64,000 nt of DNA, taken from Mariprofundus sp. UBA1536 (GTDB taxonomy: Bacteria > Pseudomonadota > Zetaproteobacteria > Mariprofundales > Mariprofundaceae). Shown piece by piece: positions 15,940 to 25,636 of this stretch. Below the pieces are notes generated by a model. That model saw nothing but the letters and a program-made list of their open reading frames with translations, ran no database searches and had not been told where the DNA came from. The stretch is taken from positions 1 through 64,000 of the forward strand of contig DCPU01000013.1 of NCBI GenBank assembly GCA_002323245.1, written 5' to 3'. Both the position numbers and the translations under genes were made by a program. The first letter of the stretch is position 1. Each line of letters begins with the position of its first letter.

Positions 15940-16566
15940 TTAACGACCACACTGCTCTTGCGCGCCAGCAAGGATTGCTGTGACTTCTGCACTGAGTGCT
16001 GGTACTTGAATGGTGTATGGCGCTCCACTTAGTAGTTCGATTTGGGAAACAAACGACCGCAAGTGATTGCGCGAACCGCACAGTAAATTATCGTAGGTAG
16101 TGATAATATCTTGATGTGCGGCATCCACCATCGCCTTCTTCTCATTGATATCTTGAATATCCACTTCTTCCACCAGCGCACCAACTTTTAAGGCTGCCAC
16201 ATCATTGCCACCTGCTGCATTACTGAGCAACTGCGTATACATCGCTTGTAGTGCGGGGTCGGTATAGGTGTATCGTAAGCCAGTGGATGGATCGTTTACT
16301 TGATAGGTGTTAAGTAAGGTCAGCATTTTGGCGGCATGCTGGGTTTCGGAATTGTTGGAAATGGTTTGAAAGACAGTAAGCGCAGGTTTGAGGTCAAAAA
16401 TATCCAGATACAAATCGCGCGCCAACTCTTCTTCTTCGCGCATATAGACCAAACCTGCTTCTTCATCGGCAGTGAGTGGCATGGATGAGCTGCTAGTTTG
16501 ACCGCCACAGGCTGAAAGCAGTGAAAGTGTTGATATACTGACCCATAATAATACTGATTTGTTCAT
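15940..16566 (-). CDS. DUF2202 ferritin-like lipoprotein
   Basis: A 208-residue lipoprotein: signal peptide with lipobox Leu-Leu-Ser-Ala-Cys20, then a helical domain of the DUF2202 family (LVYMREEEELARDLYLDIFD, ISNNSETQHAAKMLTLL, EEVDIQDI, DAAHQDIITTYDNLL). The spaced Glu and His residues are those of a ferritin-like four-helix bundle and may bind metal; this is family-based inference. It is transcribed alone, and the 123 bp upstream are AT-rich with several TATAAT-like stretches. Confidence 0.82.
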   Translation of the reverse strand: MNKSVLLWVSISTLSLLSACGGQTSSSSMPLTADEEAGLVYMREEEELARDLYLDIFDLKPALTVFQTISNNSETQHAAKMLTLLNTYQVNDPSTGLRYTYTDPALQAMYTQLLSNAAGGNDVAALKVGALVEEVDIQDINEKKAMVDAAHQDIITTYDNLLCGSRNHLRSFVSQIELLSGAPYTIQVPALSAEVTAILAGAQEQCGR

Positions 16567-16689
16567 GGTGTTCCCCCCATTCGAAAATAATGAGACACCT
16601 TACCCAACATAAGATTAACGTAAAGTTATATTATAATGCTCTAATATTAATGCATTGGGATAATACTTTTCCCTAATCCAACTGATTGA

Positions 16690-17712
16690 TTATAACCAAC
16701 CAGCACCCTCATCTTTAATGATGGAAACCAAGGCTTCGATATGATCATCCCTATCGTTAAGTGCGGGGATATAACGCAAATCTTTGCCGCCAGCTTCGAT
16801 AAAGTAATCTTTGTTTTCAACGCGAATTTCTTCCAAGGTTTCTAAGCAATCGGCAGCAAAACCTGGGCAAATTACATCCACATCTTTCACGCCTTCTGCG
16901 CCCCAAGTTTTAAGTTGGTCTGAAGTATAGGGCTTCACCCATTCTTCACGGCCAAAACGCGATTGGAAAGTTATCAGCCATTCACCTTCGTTGAGCGCTA
17001 GCGCTTCAGAGAGCAACCGGGCTGTTTTGCGGCATAAACATGGGTACGGGTCGCCATTATCAAAATAACGCTGCGGAATACCGTGAAACGACATCAACAA
17101 CTTCTCAGCGCGACCATGTTGTTCCCAATGCTCACGCACCGAATTGGCCAAAGCTTGTATATAGCGTGAATCATCATGGTATGTGGTCAACACGCGTAAA
17201 CTCGGCACACGGCGCCATGATTTTAATTCGGTAAACACCGCATCAGTGACGGCAGCCGTGGTGCTGCCTGAATATTGCGGGTACATCGGCACCACAATGA
17301 TTTTTTCGCAACGTTGTTCACGCAACTTTTGCATGGCTTGCGGAATGGATGGCTCACCATAAGTCATCGCCAATTCCACAAACACAGGCGTTTGCGTAGC
17401 CAGCGGCAACATCGCTTTGATTTTTTTAGCTTGTTTTAAGCTATAGGCCATCAAGGGCGAGCCTTCTTCCGACCACACAGATGCATACGCATGCGCCGAG
17501 CGTTTGGGGCGCACATTAAGAATCACACCGTTAAGAATCAGCCACCATAAAGGGCGGTTCACTTCCACTACACGCGGATCAGAAAGAAATTGTTTTAAGT
17601 AGCGGCGTACGGGTGAAGTTTCTGGCGCTTCGGGCGTGCCTAAATTGACAAGCAATACACCCACTGCTGCTTTTTGTTCATGCTCAAAATTTGATTGCGC
17701 TGTGAAGGCCAT
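16690..17712 (-). CDS. hemH: ferrochelatase
   Basis: Inserts Fe2+ into protoporphyrin IX, the last step of haem synthesis. The 340-residue protein has the N-terminal signature LLVNLGTPEAPE, the conserved segments VVPMYPQYSGSTTAAV and SFHGIPQRYFDNGDPYPCLC (catalytic His in SFHGIP) and the C-terminal CPGFAADCLETLEEI with a conserved Glu. It is the last gene of a pabB-COG4255-hemH string with a 6-bp gap. High haem demand fits a cytochrome-rich iron oxidiser. Confidence 0.97.
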   Translation of the reverse strand: MAFTAQSNFEHEQKAAVGVLLVNLGTPEAPETSPVRRYLKQFLSDPRVVEVNRPLWWLILNGVILNVRPKRSAHAYASVWSEEGSPLMAYSLKQAKKIKAMLPLATQTPVFVELAMTYGEPSIPQAMQKLREQRCEKIIVVPMYPQYSGSTTAAVTDAVFTELKSWRRVPSLRVLTTYHDDSRYIQALANSVREHWEQHGRAEKLLMSFHGIPQRYFDNGDPYPCLCRKTARLLSEALALNEGEWLITFQSRFGREEWVKPYTSDQLKTWGAEGVKDVDVICPGFAADCLETLEEIRVENKDYFIEAGGKDLRYIPALNDRDDHIEALVSIIKDEGAGWL

Positions 17713-17718
17713 GATAAA

Positions 17719-18585
17719 TTACTTTCCTTGCCATGATGGTTTTTTGAATCGCGATAAACATGCCGTGAGCAGTGATGACGTCAAGTCCACTCGTTTACCG
17801 CCGCCCTGCAACTGCCAAACTTTAGGCATCGGTGCTTCAGCTTTTAATAATTCAGGTACATACGCTGCCTCAGTGATCATCATTTCGGCATTTTCATCTT
17901 TCCCCGTAAACTGACTCCAAGCCAGTAGGTTAGGACTACGAGTTGCAACACCCTTAGCTGCGCTCACATCGATGTTTTGGCCATCACCCTTACCCCATGC
18001 CCATAAACCCAAGATAGGCAGGCCAGTAGGCGTTATGATGGGATGTTGGTGCAACATCATTTGCATTTCCGATATCAATCGCATCCACTGACCACCATCT
18101 TGCCCTTGCGGCATAGTTTCAGGCAGCGATTGACCAGAAATTTCTGCAAAGTCTGGGATTTGCACATCCCACTCACGGTCACAGGTCAGCAGCAACGTGC
18201 GCCCATGGGCAATCAGCTGCAAACCATCTTCAGTCAATAGCGGGTTCAACACCTCACAAAGCTCTGCTGCATTCTCTGCACTAACGTCCAACATTTCATC
18301 GGGCATTACCCGTAATGAAGATCGGGTCAAACGGGCATGAAAGGGGGAAACCACACAAACTTGGGCGGCATTTTCGATTTCTTGGGCAAATATTTGCGCC
18401 ATCAATGAAGCAGGCGCAACGTTCAATATTGCTGCATAGACGCTTAGCGGTGTTTGCATCAACGCCTTGGACCATGCTTGATGCATACGCAGCAACCTTT
18501 GCTGCCAAGGGGCTAAGCTTGGATGCAACACAATCGAATCGCCATGCACCATCAATGCATCGGTAACAATCACTTTAGACATCAT
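17719..18585 (-). CDS. COG4255-like protein of unknown function
   Basis: A 288-residue protein without signal peptide or membrane segments. The segments AHGRTLLL, MLLHQHPI-like and GLPILGLWAWGKGD resemble a proteobacterial family often labelled as cofactor-independent phosphoglycerate mutase-like. No phosphoglycerate-mutase catalytic motif (metal-binding DGxG or phosphoserine segment) is visible, so that label should not be taken as function. The start overlaps the pabB stop by 4 bp (ATGA), and hemH follows 6 bp downstream. Confidence 0.6.
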   Translation of the reverse strand: MMSKVIVTDALMVHGDSIVLHPSLAPWQQRLLRMHQAWSKALMQTPLSVYAAILNVAPASLMAQIFAQEIENAAQVCVVSPFHARLTRSSLRVMPDEMLDVSAENAAELCEVLNPLLTEDGLQLIAHGRTLLLTCDREWDVQIPDFAEISGQSLPETMPQGQDGGQWMRLISEMQMMLHQHPIITPTGLPILGLWAWGKGDGQNIDVSAAKGVATRSPNLLAWSQFTGKDENAEMMITEAAYVPELLKAEAPMPKVWQLQGGGKRVDLTSSLLTACLSRFKKPSWQGK

Positions 18586-19829
18586 GAAAACACCCGTATC
18601 AAACCAGCGACTTTATGCTCGGTTTCAACTTCTTCGTGCGCAGGAATGGAATCGGCAACAATGCCTGCGCCAGCCGCCCAATAAAGTTGTTCATGCTCAT
18701 GCCAAAAGGTGCGAATTAAGATATTCATGTCCACCGAACCATCCCAAGCCATATACCCTACCCCGCCCGTATAAGGGCCACGGGCAACGGGCTCCAACTC
18801 ATGGATAATTTCCATGCAACGCACTTTGGGGCAACCTGTGATGGTGCCCCCAGGAAACATGGCTTTGATGACATCCAGTAAATGATACTTCTGCTCAAGC
18901 TGACCCGAAACATTGGAGACAATGTGTTGCACAGTGGCATATTTCTCAATGACCATACATTCATCCACATGAATGCTTCCCGGCACACAAACACGCCCCA
19001 AATCGTTACGCTCTAGATCCAGCAGCATGATATGTTCAGCGCGCTCTTTTTCCGAGAGCAATAGCTCTGCTGATAATCTATCGTCATCTTCACCTTCACT
19101 GCGCTTACGCGTACCAGCAATGGGTCTGGCAGAAACTTTGTGGTTCACATCAATCGAAAACAAACGCTCTGGAGATGCTGAAATCAACGTCACATCTCCT
19201 GCTTTTACAAAACAAGAAAAAGGAGCTGGATTCACTTGGCGAAGAGTGTTGTACATCGATAACAAATCATCTTCTGCAAATGGCATTTGCCAAAATTGGG
19301 CAATATTCGCCTGAAAAATATCCCCTGCAGTAATATAGGCTCGCACTTTTTCAACGGCTTCTTGGTAACTGGTATTCAGCTTTACTGGTGTTTCAAATGG
19401 AATCTTATGACGAGTCGACATCGCTTGATGAGACATCGCAAGCAGACGTGCAGCCCATGTGTCCAGCTGGGCTTCTGATATCGAGGATGAGAGATAAATA
19501 CAATCTTCTTCAGGCGCAAAGCAAATACTCCATTCTGGGGCATGCCGCCAAATCAAACCACCTGTGGGCTTGGTTTTGGGCTCGGGTAATTGCTCAAATA
19601 AAGTACCTGCTTCATAAGCCAAATAAAAAAGCGAAGCAATGGTCGGAAATTTTTGGGTTTGAAAATCTTTAAGTTCATGCTGCCAATCAGAAAGAAAGCC
19701 AGAGGCATCTTCGATACTGATTAGCGACTGCGAATATCCTGCTTTTGACACCACAAATTGACGCCCCAAATGATTGGGATCTTCTAAGATTGCAGCACAC
19801 TCAGGCTGATACAACTGCCAAAAACGCAT
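18582..19829 (-). CDS. pabB: chorismate-binding aminodeoxychorismate/anthranilate synthase component I
   Basis: A 415-residue member of the chorismate-utilising family. The C-terminal domain is complete: KVRAYITAGDIFQAN, SASPERLF, RNDLGRVCVPGS, the Fe/Mg-chorismate segment FPGGTITGCPKVRCMEII and GAGIVADSIP. The short N-terminal domain and the GCPKVRCMEI form favour PabB (4-amino-4-deoxychorismate for folate). However, the position occupied by the catalytic lysine of E. coli PabB (PIKGT) is alanine here (PIAGTRKR), as in anthranilate synthase TrpE. The substrate outcome is therefore not certain. Confidence 0.72.
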   Translation of the reverse strand: MRFWQLYQPECAAILEDPNHLGRQFVVSKAGYSQSLISIEDASGFLSDWQHELKDFQTQKFPTIASLFYLAYEAGTLFEQLPEPKTKPTGGLIWRHAPEWSICFAPEEDCIYLSSSISEAQLDTWAARLLAMSHQAMSTRHKIPFETPVKLNTSYQEAVEKVRAYITAGDIFQANIAQFWQMPFAEDDLLSMYNTLRQVNPAPFSCFVKAGDVTLISASPERLFSIDVNHKVSARPIAGTRKRSEGEDDDRLSAELLLSEKERAEHIMLLDLERNDLGRVCVPGSIHVDECMVIEKYATVQHIVSNVSGQLEQKYHLLDVIKAMFPGGTITGCPKVRCMEIIHELEPVARGPYTGGVGYMAWDGSVDMNILIRTFWHEHEQLYWAAGAGIVADSIPAHEEVETEHKVAGLIRVFS

Positions 19830-19888
19830 GGCAAATCCTGCGCTAAAAGCACGATGAATAACTTTGGTGTAAAGCGGTGTTTCTGTGA

Positions 19889-21133
19889 TTATTTGAATTT
19901 ACGAACGATGACTGATGCGTTGGTGCCGCCAAATCCAAACGAGTTGGAAATTGCAACATCAATCGCCACTTCACGCGCAGTGTGTGGCACATAGTCAAGG
20001 TCACAGCCTTCACTTGGATTTTCCAAGTTGATGGTTGGTGGCACGATGCCGTTATACACAGCCAATACCGAAAATGCAGCTTCAATACCACCAGCCGCGC
20101 CCAGCAAATGACCAGTCATCGACTTGGATGACGATACCATCAGCTTTTTGGCATGATCACCAAAAGTATTTTTGATGCCTTGGGTTTCACACAAATCACC
20201 CATGGGGGTAGATGTGCCGTGGGCATTGATATAATCAACATCTTCAGGGTTAAGTTTTGCAGCATCAAGCGCTGCTTTCATACAACGGCCGCCGCCTTCG
20301 CCTTCGGGTGCTGGTGAAGTCATATGATAAGCATCACCTGACATACCGTACCCAACCACTTCAGCCAAAATGACTGCGCCACGTTTTTGTGCAGATTCTA
20401 AAGATTCAAGTACAAGTACACCTGCACCCTCACCCATCACGAATCCATCACGATCTTTGTCCCAAGGACGAGAAGCGCGCGTTGGATCGTCATTGCGTGT
20501 GGATAATGCTCTGGCAGCTGAGAAGCCACCCACTGCAAGTTCACACACACAAGCTTCTGTACCACCAGCAATCATCGCGTCGGCATCACCGCGCGCGATA
20601 ATAGCAAAAGCATCTCCAATGGCATGTGTGCCAGTGGCGCAAGCTGTTACCGTTGCTGTATTTGGACCTTTGGCACCTGTATTCATCGAAACCCAACCCG
20701 AAACCATGTTAATAATGGTCATCGGAATGAAGAATGGTGAAATTTTACGGGCTCCGCCTTGCTCATAAGCGCGCATGGTGCGCTCAATCGCAGGCATACC
20801 GCCAATACCAGAGCCAATCACTACGCCAACGCGTTCTGCGTTTTCTTCAGTGATTTCCAGGCCGGATTGTTCAAGTGCCATGCTTGCAGCTGCGATGCCA
20901 TAATGGATAAAGGTATCCATTTTTCTGGCATCTTTTTTGTTGATAAACGCGTCAACGTCAAAGTCTTTAACTTCACCAGCGATGGTACAAGCCATGCCTG
21001 TAGCTTCCGCATCAAAATGCGAAATACGAGCAATGCCTGATTGACCAGCAATGAGATTGTTCCAAGACTTTTCTGTACCAGTACCAAGCGGGGTGACTAG
21101 ACCCACACCTGTTACAACAACGCGCTTAGCCAC
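19889..21133 (-). CDS. fabF: beta-ketoacyl-ACP synthase II
   Basis: Condenses malonyl-ACP with acyl-ACP in fatty-acid elongation. The 414-residue protein has the nucleophile Cys165 in TVTACATGTH and the two active-site histidines in NAHGTSTPMGD and SMTGHLLGAAG, with the GFGGTNAS ending. It starts with GTG 2 bp after acpP, the usual acpP-fabF arrangement. Homology to type II rather than FabB is indicated by length and the Thr-Ala-Cys-Ala-Thr-Gly nucleophile motif. Confidence 0.96.
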   Translation of the reverse strand: MAKRVVVTGVGLVTPLGTGTEKSWNNLIAGQSGIARISHFDAEATGMACTIAGEVKDFDVDAFINKKDARKMDTFIHYGIAAASMALEQSGLEITEENAERVGVVIGSGIGGMPAIERTMRAYEQGGARKISPFFIPMTIINMVSGWVSMNTGAKGPNTATVTACATGTHAIGDAFAIIARGDADAMIAGGTEACVCELAVGGFSAARALSTRNDDPTRASRPWDKDRDGFVMGEGAGVLVLESLESAQKRGAVILAEVVGYGMSGDAYHMTSPAPEGEGGGRCMKAALDAAKLNPEDVDYINAHGTSTPMGDLCETQGIKNTFGDHAKKLMVSSSKSMTGHLLGAAGGIEAAFSVLAVYNGIVPPTINLENPSEGCDLDYVPHTAREVAIDVAISNSFGFGGTNASVIVRKFK

Positions 21134-21135
21134 AA

Positions 21136-21375
21136 TTAATCTGCTTTAGCTGCGATATAATCAATCGCATTTTGTACGCTTTGAATGCCTTCTGCATCTT
21201 CGTCAGGAATCTCAACACCGAATTCTTCTTCGAATGCCATTACGAGTTCTACTGTGTCCAATGAATCAGCGCCCAAGTCATCTACAAATGATGAATCTGA
21301 GTTGATTTCGCTTTCATCAACGTTTAGTTGATCAGCTACAATTTTAATGATTTTTGCTTCAATTTCTGCAGACAT
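21136..21375 (-). CDS. acpP: acyl carrier protein
   Basis: A 79-residue acidic protein with the phosphopantetheine attachment site Ser38 in LGADSLDTVELVMAFEEEF. It carries growing acyl chains as thioesters for the Fab enzymes. The gene stands between fabG and fabF and is probably also transcribed from its own promoter in the 135 bp upstream. The AcpS enzyme that adds the prosthetic group is encoded at 30825. Confidence 0.97.
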   Translation of the reverse strand: MSAEIEAKIIKIVADQLNVDESEINSDSSFVDDLGADSLDTVELVMAFEEEFGVEIPDEDAEGIQSVQNAIDYIAAKAD

Positions 21376-21510
21376 ATTCGTCCTCCCAGTTGAAATTAGG
21401 TACGCCTTCTAGCGCGGTATATTGCATTTGGCAAGCCTTACTCAATTTTTTCCTTTGCTTTTTTTACAACACATTCTGACCACATCAGATGATGATGTAG
21501 ACAAGAAACT

Positions 21511-22248
21511 TTACATATACATGCCACCATTTACGTGCAGCACTTGCCCAGTGATATATGAGCCGCCCTCGCCAGCTAAAAACAACACCGAAGCAGCGAT
21601 ATCTTCTGGAGCACCCAGACGCCCAAGCGGAATCCTAGTTTCTAGTGATTTTTTCGCATCATCACCCAATTCGTCAGTCATGGCTGTGGCGATAAAGCCT
21701 GGTGCAATGGCATTCACAGTGATGCCGCGTGAGCCCACTTCTTGAGCCAAAGAACGGGTCATTGCATCAATACCACCCTTAGAGGCGCAGTAGTTCAATT
21801 GACCAGGGTTACCCATGGATGCAACCACAGAAGAAATATTAATGATACGACCAAAGCGCGCTTTCATCATCGGTTTGAGCGCGGCTTGGGATGCATAAAA
21901 CACTGACGACAAATTGGTATCAATCACAGCTTGCCAATCATCTTTTTTCATACGCATCGCCAGGCCATCTTTGGTGATACCTGCGTTGTTGACCAACACA
22001 TCCAAACGGCCCAAATCTTTAGCAACGGTTTGCACAAAAGTCTGTACCGCATCGCCATCAGTCACGTTCACCACAAAAGGCAATACTTCAATACCCATCG
22101 CGCGTAATTTATCAGCCGAACTATTCACACTGGCATCAGATGTGGCACAAATGGCCAACTTATAACCTGCTTTACCCAAAGATTCGGCAATGGCAAAACC
22201 AATACCTCGGCTTGCGCCAGTGACAATCGCTACTTTTTGATCACTCAT
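21511..22248 (-). CDS. fabG: 3-oxoacyl-ACP reductase
   Basis: NADPH-dependent reduction of 3-oxoacyl-ACP. A 245-residue short-chain dehydrogenase with the cofactor motif TGASRGIG at the N-terminus, NNAG, catalytic Ser in INISS, the Tyr-x3-Lys pair in NYCASKGG, and the C-terminal GQVLHVNGGMYM typical of FabG. It overlaps fabD by 4 bp. Confidence 0.96.
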   Translation of the reverse strand: MSDQKVAIVTGASRGIGFAIAESLGKAGYKLAICATSDASVNSSADKLRAMGIEVLPFVVNVTDGDAVQTFVQTVAKDLGRLDVLVNNAGITKDGLAMRMKKDDWQAVIDTNLSSVFYASQAALKPMMKARFGRIINISSVVASMGNPGQLNYCASKGGIDAMTRSLAQEVGSRGITVNAIAPGFIATAMTDELGDDAKKSLETRIPLGRLGAPEDIAASVLFLAGEGGSYITGQVLHVNGGMYM

Positions 22249-23195
22249 GCTTTCCCTCCAAAGCCAGCAATGGCAACGTCCATAGCTTCAGAGGTTAAGA
22301 CTGAAGCCACTTCCATATCTTTTTGAATGCGGCGAACCAAACCTGACAATACTTTACCTGGCCCCATCTCGACAGTTTGCACTACGCCTGCTGCGCCTAA
22401 TTTTTCAATCGTTTCAGTCCAACGCACTGGTGATACCAATTGCTCCACCAATGCTTCACGGATACTGGCTGCATCACTCAATGTGACAGCGCGCGCATTG
22501 CTCCATACTGGGCAGGTTGGCGTGGCAATTGAAATGCCGCTTAATTTATCTTGCATAGCATCAGCTGCTGCTTGCATCAAAGGTGTATGCGAAGGCGCGC
22601 TTACAGCCAAAGGAAGTGCGCGTTTGGCGCCTGCTTCTTTGGCCAAACCCATCAAACGCTCAACAGCTGCCGCATGACCTGCCACTACCAATTGACCTGG
22701 GCAGTTAAAATTCGCTGCCCATACTTTATCGCTTGCATCAGAAGCTTTGGCACACAAATCAACCAGCACATCATCGTCCAAACCAATAATCGCTGCCATT
22801 TTACCCACGCCAGCAGGCACAGCCTTGGTCATGGCTTGGCCGCGAAAGGCAACCAAAGAAACCGCATCAGCAAAATTTAAGGCACCAGCAGCAACCAAAG
22901 CTGAGTATTCACCCAAGCTATGACCAGCCACTTGTGATGGTGCTACGCCACCACGATGTGACCAAAGACGAGCCAGGGCTGTCGAAGCTGTTAAAAGCGC
23001 AGGTTGGGTAAATTCGGTTTGGTCGAGTTGTTCAGCAGCATCATCCACAACCAAAGCTTTCATATCATATCCCAAAGCATCCGATGCTTCAGCGAATGTT
23101 TGGCTAACGATAACTTCAGAAGCAATCAAGTCGGCAAGCATACCTTTGGATTGCGAGCCTTGACCCGGAAAAAGAAATACAACACTAGATGCCAA
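22245..23195 (-). CDS. fabD: malonyl-CoA-ACP transacylase
   Basis: Loads malonyl groups onto ACP. The 316-residue protein has the N-terminal FLFPGQGSQ, the catalytic Ser93 in GHSLGEYSAL and the second catalytic His in SAPSHTPLMQ. The start is TTG at 23195, preceded by aggag six bases upstream. The stop overlaps fabG by 4 bp. An 84-bp gap separates it from fabH. Confidence 0.96.
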   Translation of the reverse strand: MASSVVFLFPGQGSQSKGMLADLIASEVIVSQTFAEASDALGYDMKALVVDDAAEQLDQTEFTQPALLTASTALARLWSHRGGVAPSQVAGHSLGEYSALVAAGALNFADAVSLVAFRGQAMTKAVPAGVGKMAAIIGLDDDVLVDLCAKASDASDKVWAANFNCPGQLVVAGHAAAVERLMGLAKEAGAKRALPLAVSAPSHTPLMQAAADAMQDKLSGISIATPTCPVWSNARAVTLSDAASIREALVEQLVSPVRWTETIEKLGAAGVVQTVEMGPGKVLSGLVRRIQKDMEVASVLTSEAMDVAIAGFGGKA

Positions 23196-23279
23196 AATAG
23201 ACTCCTACTTATCTCAATTTAAAAAACGTTACACAACTTCGGCGGAAAACCACACACCATCGTTGGCACTAAAAAAGAA

Positions 23280-24290
23280 CTACTTACTCCAGCGCAAAAG
23301 ATTCGCGCCCCAAGCAAAACCGCCAGCAAAAGCTTCAAGCAATAGCACATCGCCATTTTTAAACTTACCGTTACGATAAGTATCATTCAGCGCCAAAGGC
23401 ACAGAGGCAGCAGAAGTGTTGGCATGCTTACCAACGGTGAGTGCGATTTGATCCAAACTCATATTCAATTTTTTAGCAGTCGCATTCAAAATACGGATGT
23501 TGGCTTGATGCGGAATCAACCAATTGATTTCATCTTGGCGCACATTGCACTTTTCCAACACTTCAAACACGACTTCGCCAAGTTTGGTCACTGCAAAACG
23601 AAATACTTCATTGCCTTTCATTTCCACAGCAGCCACGCCCGCAGCATCTGTGCTCATATCCAAGCGTTCATGTCTATCATTGTTCGGGCTAGCACCAGGG
23701 TGACTATGTTTGGCCATCAATAAATCACGATATGAACCATCACAATGCAATACAGAACCAATGATGCCGCCCTCTTCTTCTTTGGACTCCAGCACCACCG
23801 CCCCTGCGCCATCGCCAAAAAGAACACATGTGTTTCTATCTTGCCAATCGACAATACGGCTCATCGATTCTGCGCCAATGAGCAGTACGCGCTTAAACAT
23901 TCCGCCGCGCATCATGCCATCAGCTTGTGCTAAGCCATAAACGAAACCTGAACATACAGCTTGAATATCCCAAGCTGGAAAATCTTTACCACCCAATTTG
24001 TGTTGAACCATGCTGGCAGTGGATGGAAAGACCATATCTGGGGTAGTGGTTGCCACAATAATGGCATCAATATCATGAATGGTGATACCAGCATCTTCTA
24101 AGGCTTGTTGGCCAGCGCGCGCTGCCAAATCCGATGTAAACTCATCTGCTGCAATAATATGGCGCTGCTCAATACCTGTACGTTCACGAATCCACGCATC
24201 GGAGGTTTCTACAATCGTGGCCAACTCATCATTACTCATGATGCGCTCTGGCAGATAACCACCCACACCAATAATATGTGTATTCATCAT
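23280..24290 (-). CDS. fabH: beta-ketoacyl-ACP synthase III
   Basis: Starts fatty-acid synthesis by condensing acetyl-CoA with malonyl-ACP. The 336-residue protein has the nucleophile Cys113 in DIQAVCSGFVYGL, the His of LIPHQANIRIL, and the Asn in the GKHANTSAAS segment. Length and start (two successive ATGs) are typical. The ATG overlaps the plsX stop (ATGA), so plsX and fabH are coupled. Confidence 0.97.
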   Translation of the reverse strand: MMNTHIIGVGGYLPERIMSNDELATIVETSDAWIRERTGIEQRHIIAADEFTSDLAARAGQQALEDAGITIHDIDAIIVATTTPDMVFPSTASMVQHKLGGKDFPAWDIQAVCSGFVYGLAQADGMMRGGMFKRVLLIGAESMSRIVDWQDRNTCVLFGDGAGAVVLESKEEEGGIIGSVLHCDGSYRDLLMAKHSHPGASPNNDRHERLDMSTDAAGVAAVEMKGNEVFRFAVTKLGEVVFEVLEKCNVRQDEINWLIPHQANIRILNATAKKLNMSLDQIALTVGKHANTSAASVPLALNDTYRNGKFKNGDVLLLEAFAGGFAWGANLLRWSK

Positions 24291-25330
24291 GTGTTTGCCT
24301 CAGCTAATACATTCATGCTTTGGATGGTGCGTTCAATCAAATTGGCTTCTACTTCACGCCTAGCCACTTGAATCGCACAAGCATACGCATAGGCATCAGC
24401 ACCACCATGGCTTTTCACCACAATGCCGTTTAAGCCCAGCAATGGGGCGCCGTTGTGCTCACTAGGGTTCATGTTGTTTTTTACGCGCTTTAATGCGCCT
24501 TTAGCCAGCAGTGCGCCAGTTTTGGCTACCACGCTGGAAGTTAATTCTTGTTTGATGGTGCTCAGCATAAATTTAGCCAAGCCTTCCATGGTTTTTAACG
24601 ACACATTGCCAATAAAGCCATCACAGACCACAACATCAACGCTGTCAGAAAACAAATCAGTGCCTTCAACAAAACCAATATAATTCAGCTCAGAATCTTT
24701 CAGCCTAGCCGCCGCCATCTTGATGACGTCGGTACCTTTGCCTTCTTCAGTGCCGATATTGAGCAAACCCACACGCGGCGATTTCATGCCTTCAGCAGCT
24801 TGCAAATAACAGCTTCCCATCACAGCAAACTGCACAAGATTTTCTGATGAACATTCAGCATTCGCACCAATGTCCAAGAAAAACGTGCCGCCATCCACCG
24901 CAGGGATGTGCGAGGCAATCGCTGGGCGGTCAATACCTGGCAATGTTTTGAGGATAAGTTTGGAAACCGCCATCAAAGCGCCAGTATTACCAGCACTAAC
25001 AAAAGCGTCCCAATCTCCATCACGCACAGCGCGTGCTGACACATGCATGGAGGATTGTTTTTTCTTACGCACAGCAAGCGCTGGCGCATCACACATGTCG
25101 ATGACTTCAGTAGCGGGTACAATTTCAACCAAACCATCAAGCCCACGGGCTTTGAGTGCTGGTTCAATAATTTCTACTAGCCCACAAACGCCAAACTTCG
25201 CCTTGGGTAAAGGCGAAGCCAGGGTTTGTTGCAAGGCATCAAGCACCACATCAGGAGCACCATCGCCGCCATGTCCATCGAGAAGAATGCGTGGCAAGGG
25301 CTTGATAGCCGTGGTATTAGCTGATGGCAT
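24287..25330 (-). CDS. plsX: phosphate acyltransferase
   Basis: Makes acyl-phosphate from acyl-ACP, the donor for PlsY in phospholipid synthesis. The 347-residue protein has the N-terminal DGHGGDGAPDVVLDAL motif, SAGNTGALMA, and LLNIGTEEGKG typical of PlsX. It overlaps rpmF by one base (TAATG) and fabH by four, the classical rpmF-plsX-fabH order. Confidence 0.97.
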   Translation of the reverse strand: MPSANTTAIKPLPRILLDGHGGDGAPDVVLDALQQTLASPLPKAKFGVCGLVEIIEPALKARGLDGLVEIVPATEVIDMCDAPALAVRKKKQSSMHVSARAVRDGDWDAFVSAGNTGALMAVSKLILKTLPGIDRPAIASHIPAVDGGTFFLDIGANAECSSENLVQFAVMGSCYLQAAEGMKSPRVGLLNIGTEEGKGTDVIKMAAARLKDSELNYIGFVEGTDLFSDSVDVVVCDGFIGNVSLKTMEGLAKFMLSTIKQELTSSVVAKTGALLAKGALKRVKNNMNPSEHNGAPLLGLNGIVVKSHGGADAYAYACAIQVARREVEANLIERTIQSMNVLAEANT

Positions 25331-25512
25331 TAAGCTTCAGCTTTCGCCACAACCTCACGGCCTTTGTAGTGTCCACAGCTTTGGCAAGCGTAGTGTTGAC
25401 GGTGCATTTCACCACATTCAGTGCATTCGCTCATGCCTGGCAAAGTGATAGTGTCGTGTGAACGACGCATATTACGTTTTGATGCACTGGTCTTTCGTTT
25501 TGGAACTGCCAT
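25330..25512 (-). CDS. rpmF: 50S ribosomal protein L32
   Basis: A 60-residue basic protein. It keeps the four-cysteine zinc ribbon (CTECGE and CQSCGH), so this is the zinc-containing (C+) form of L32. The N-terminus AVPKRKTSASKRNMRRSHD is typical. It lies between yceD and plsX as in many bacteria. Confidence 0.97.
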   Translation of the reverse strand: MAVPKRKTSASKRNMRRSHDTITLPGMSECTECGEMHRQHYACQSCGHYKGREVVAKAEA

Positions 25513-25636
25513 TTTCTAACTCCTTCGTTATCGCAACGAATCTTTACGCTTTCACGCATTTTTTAGCCAAGGGATTTACGTTCAACTGCAAACCAGCCTC
25601 TAGCTATTTTTTTATACTTAATCGGCACAAAGCCTT

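Noticed and set aside
17719..18585. Cofactor-independent phosphoglycerate mutase
   Set aside because: Only the general resemblance to a family with that label is seen; the metal-binding and phosphoserine motifs of the true enzyme are absent.
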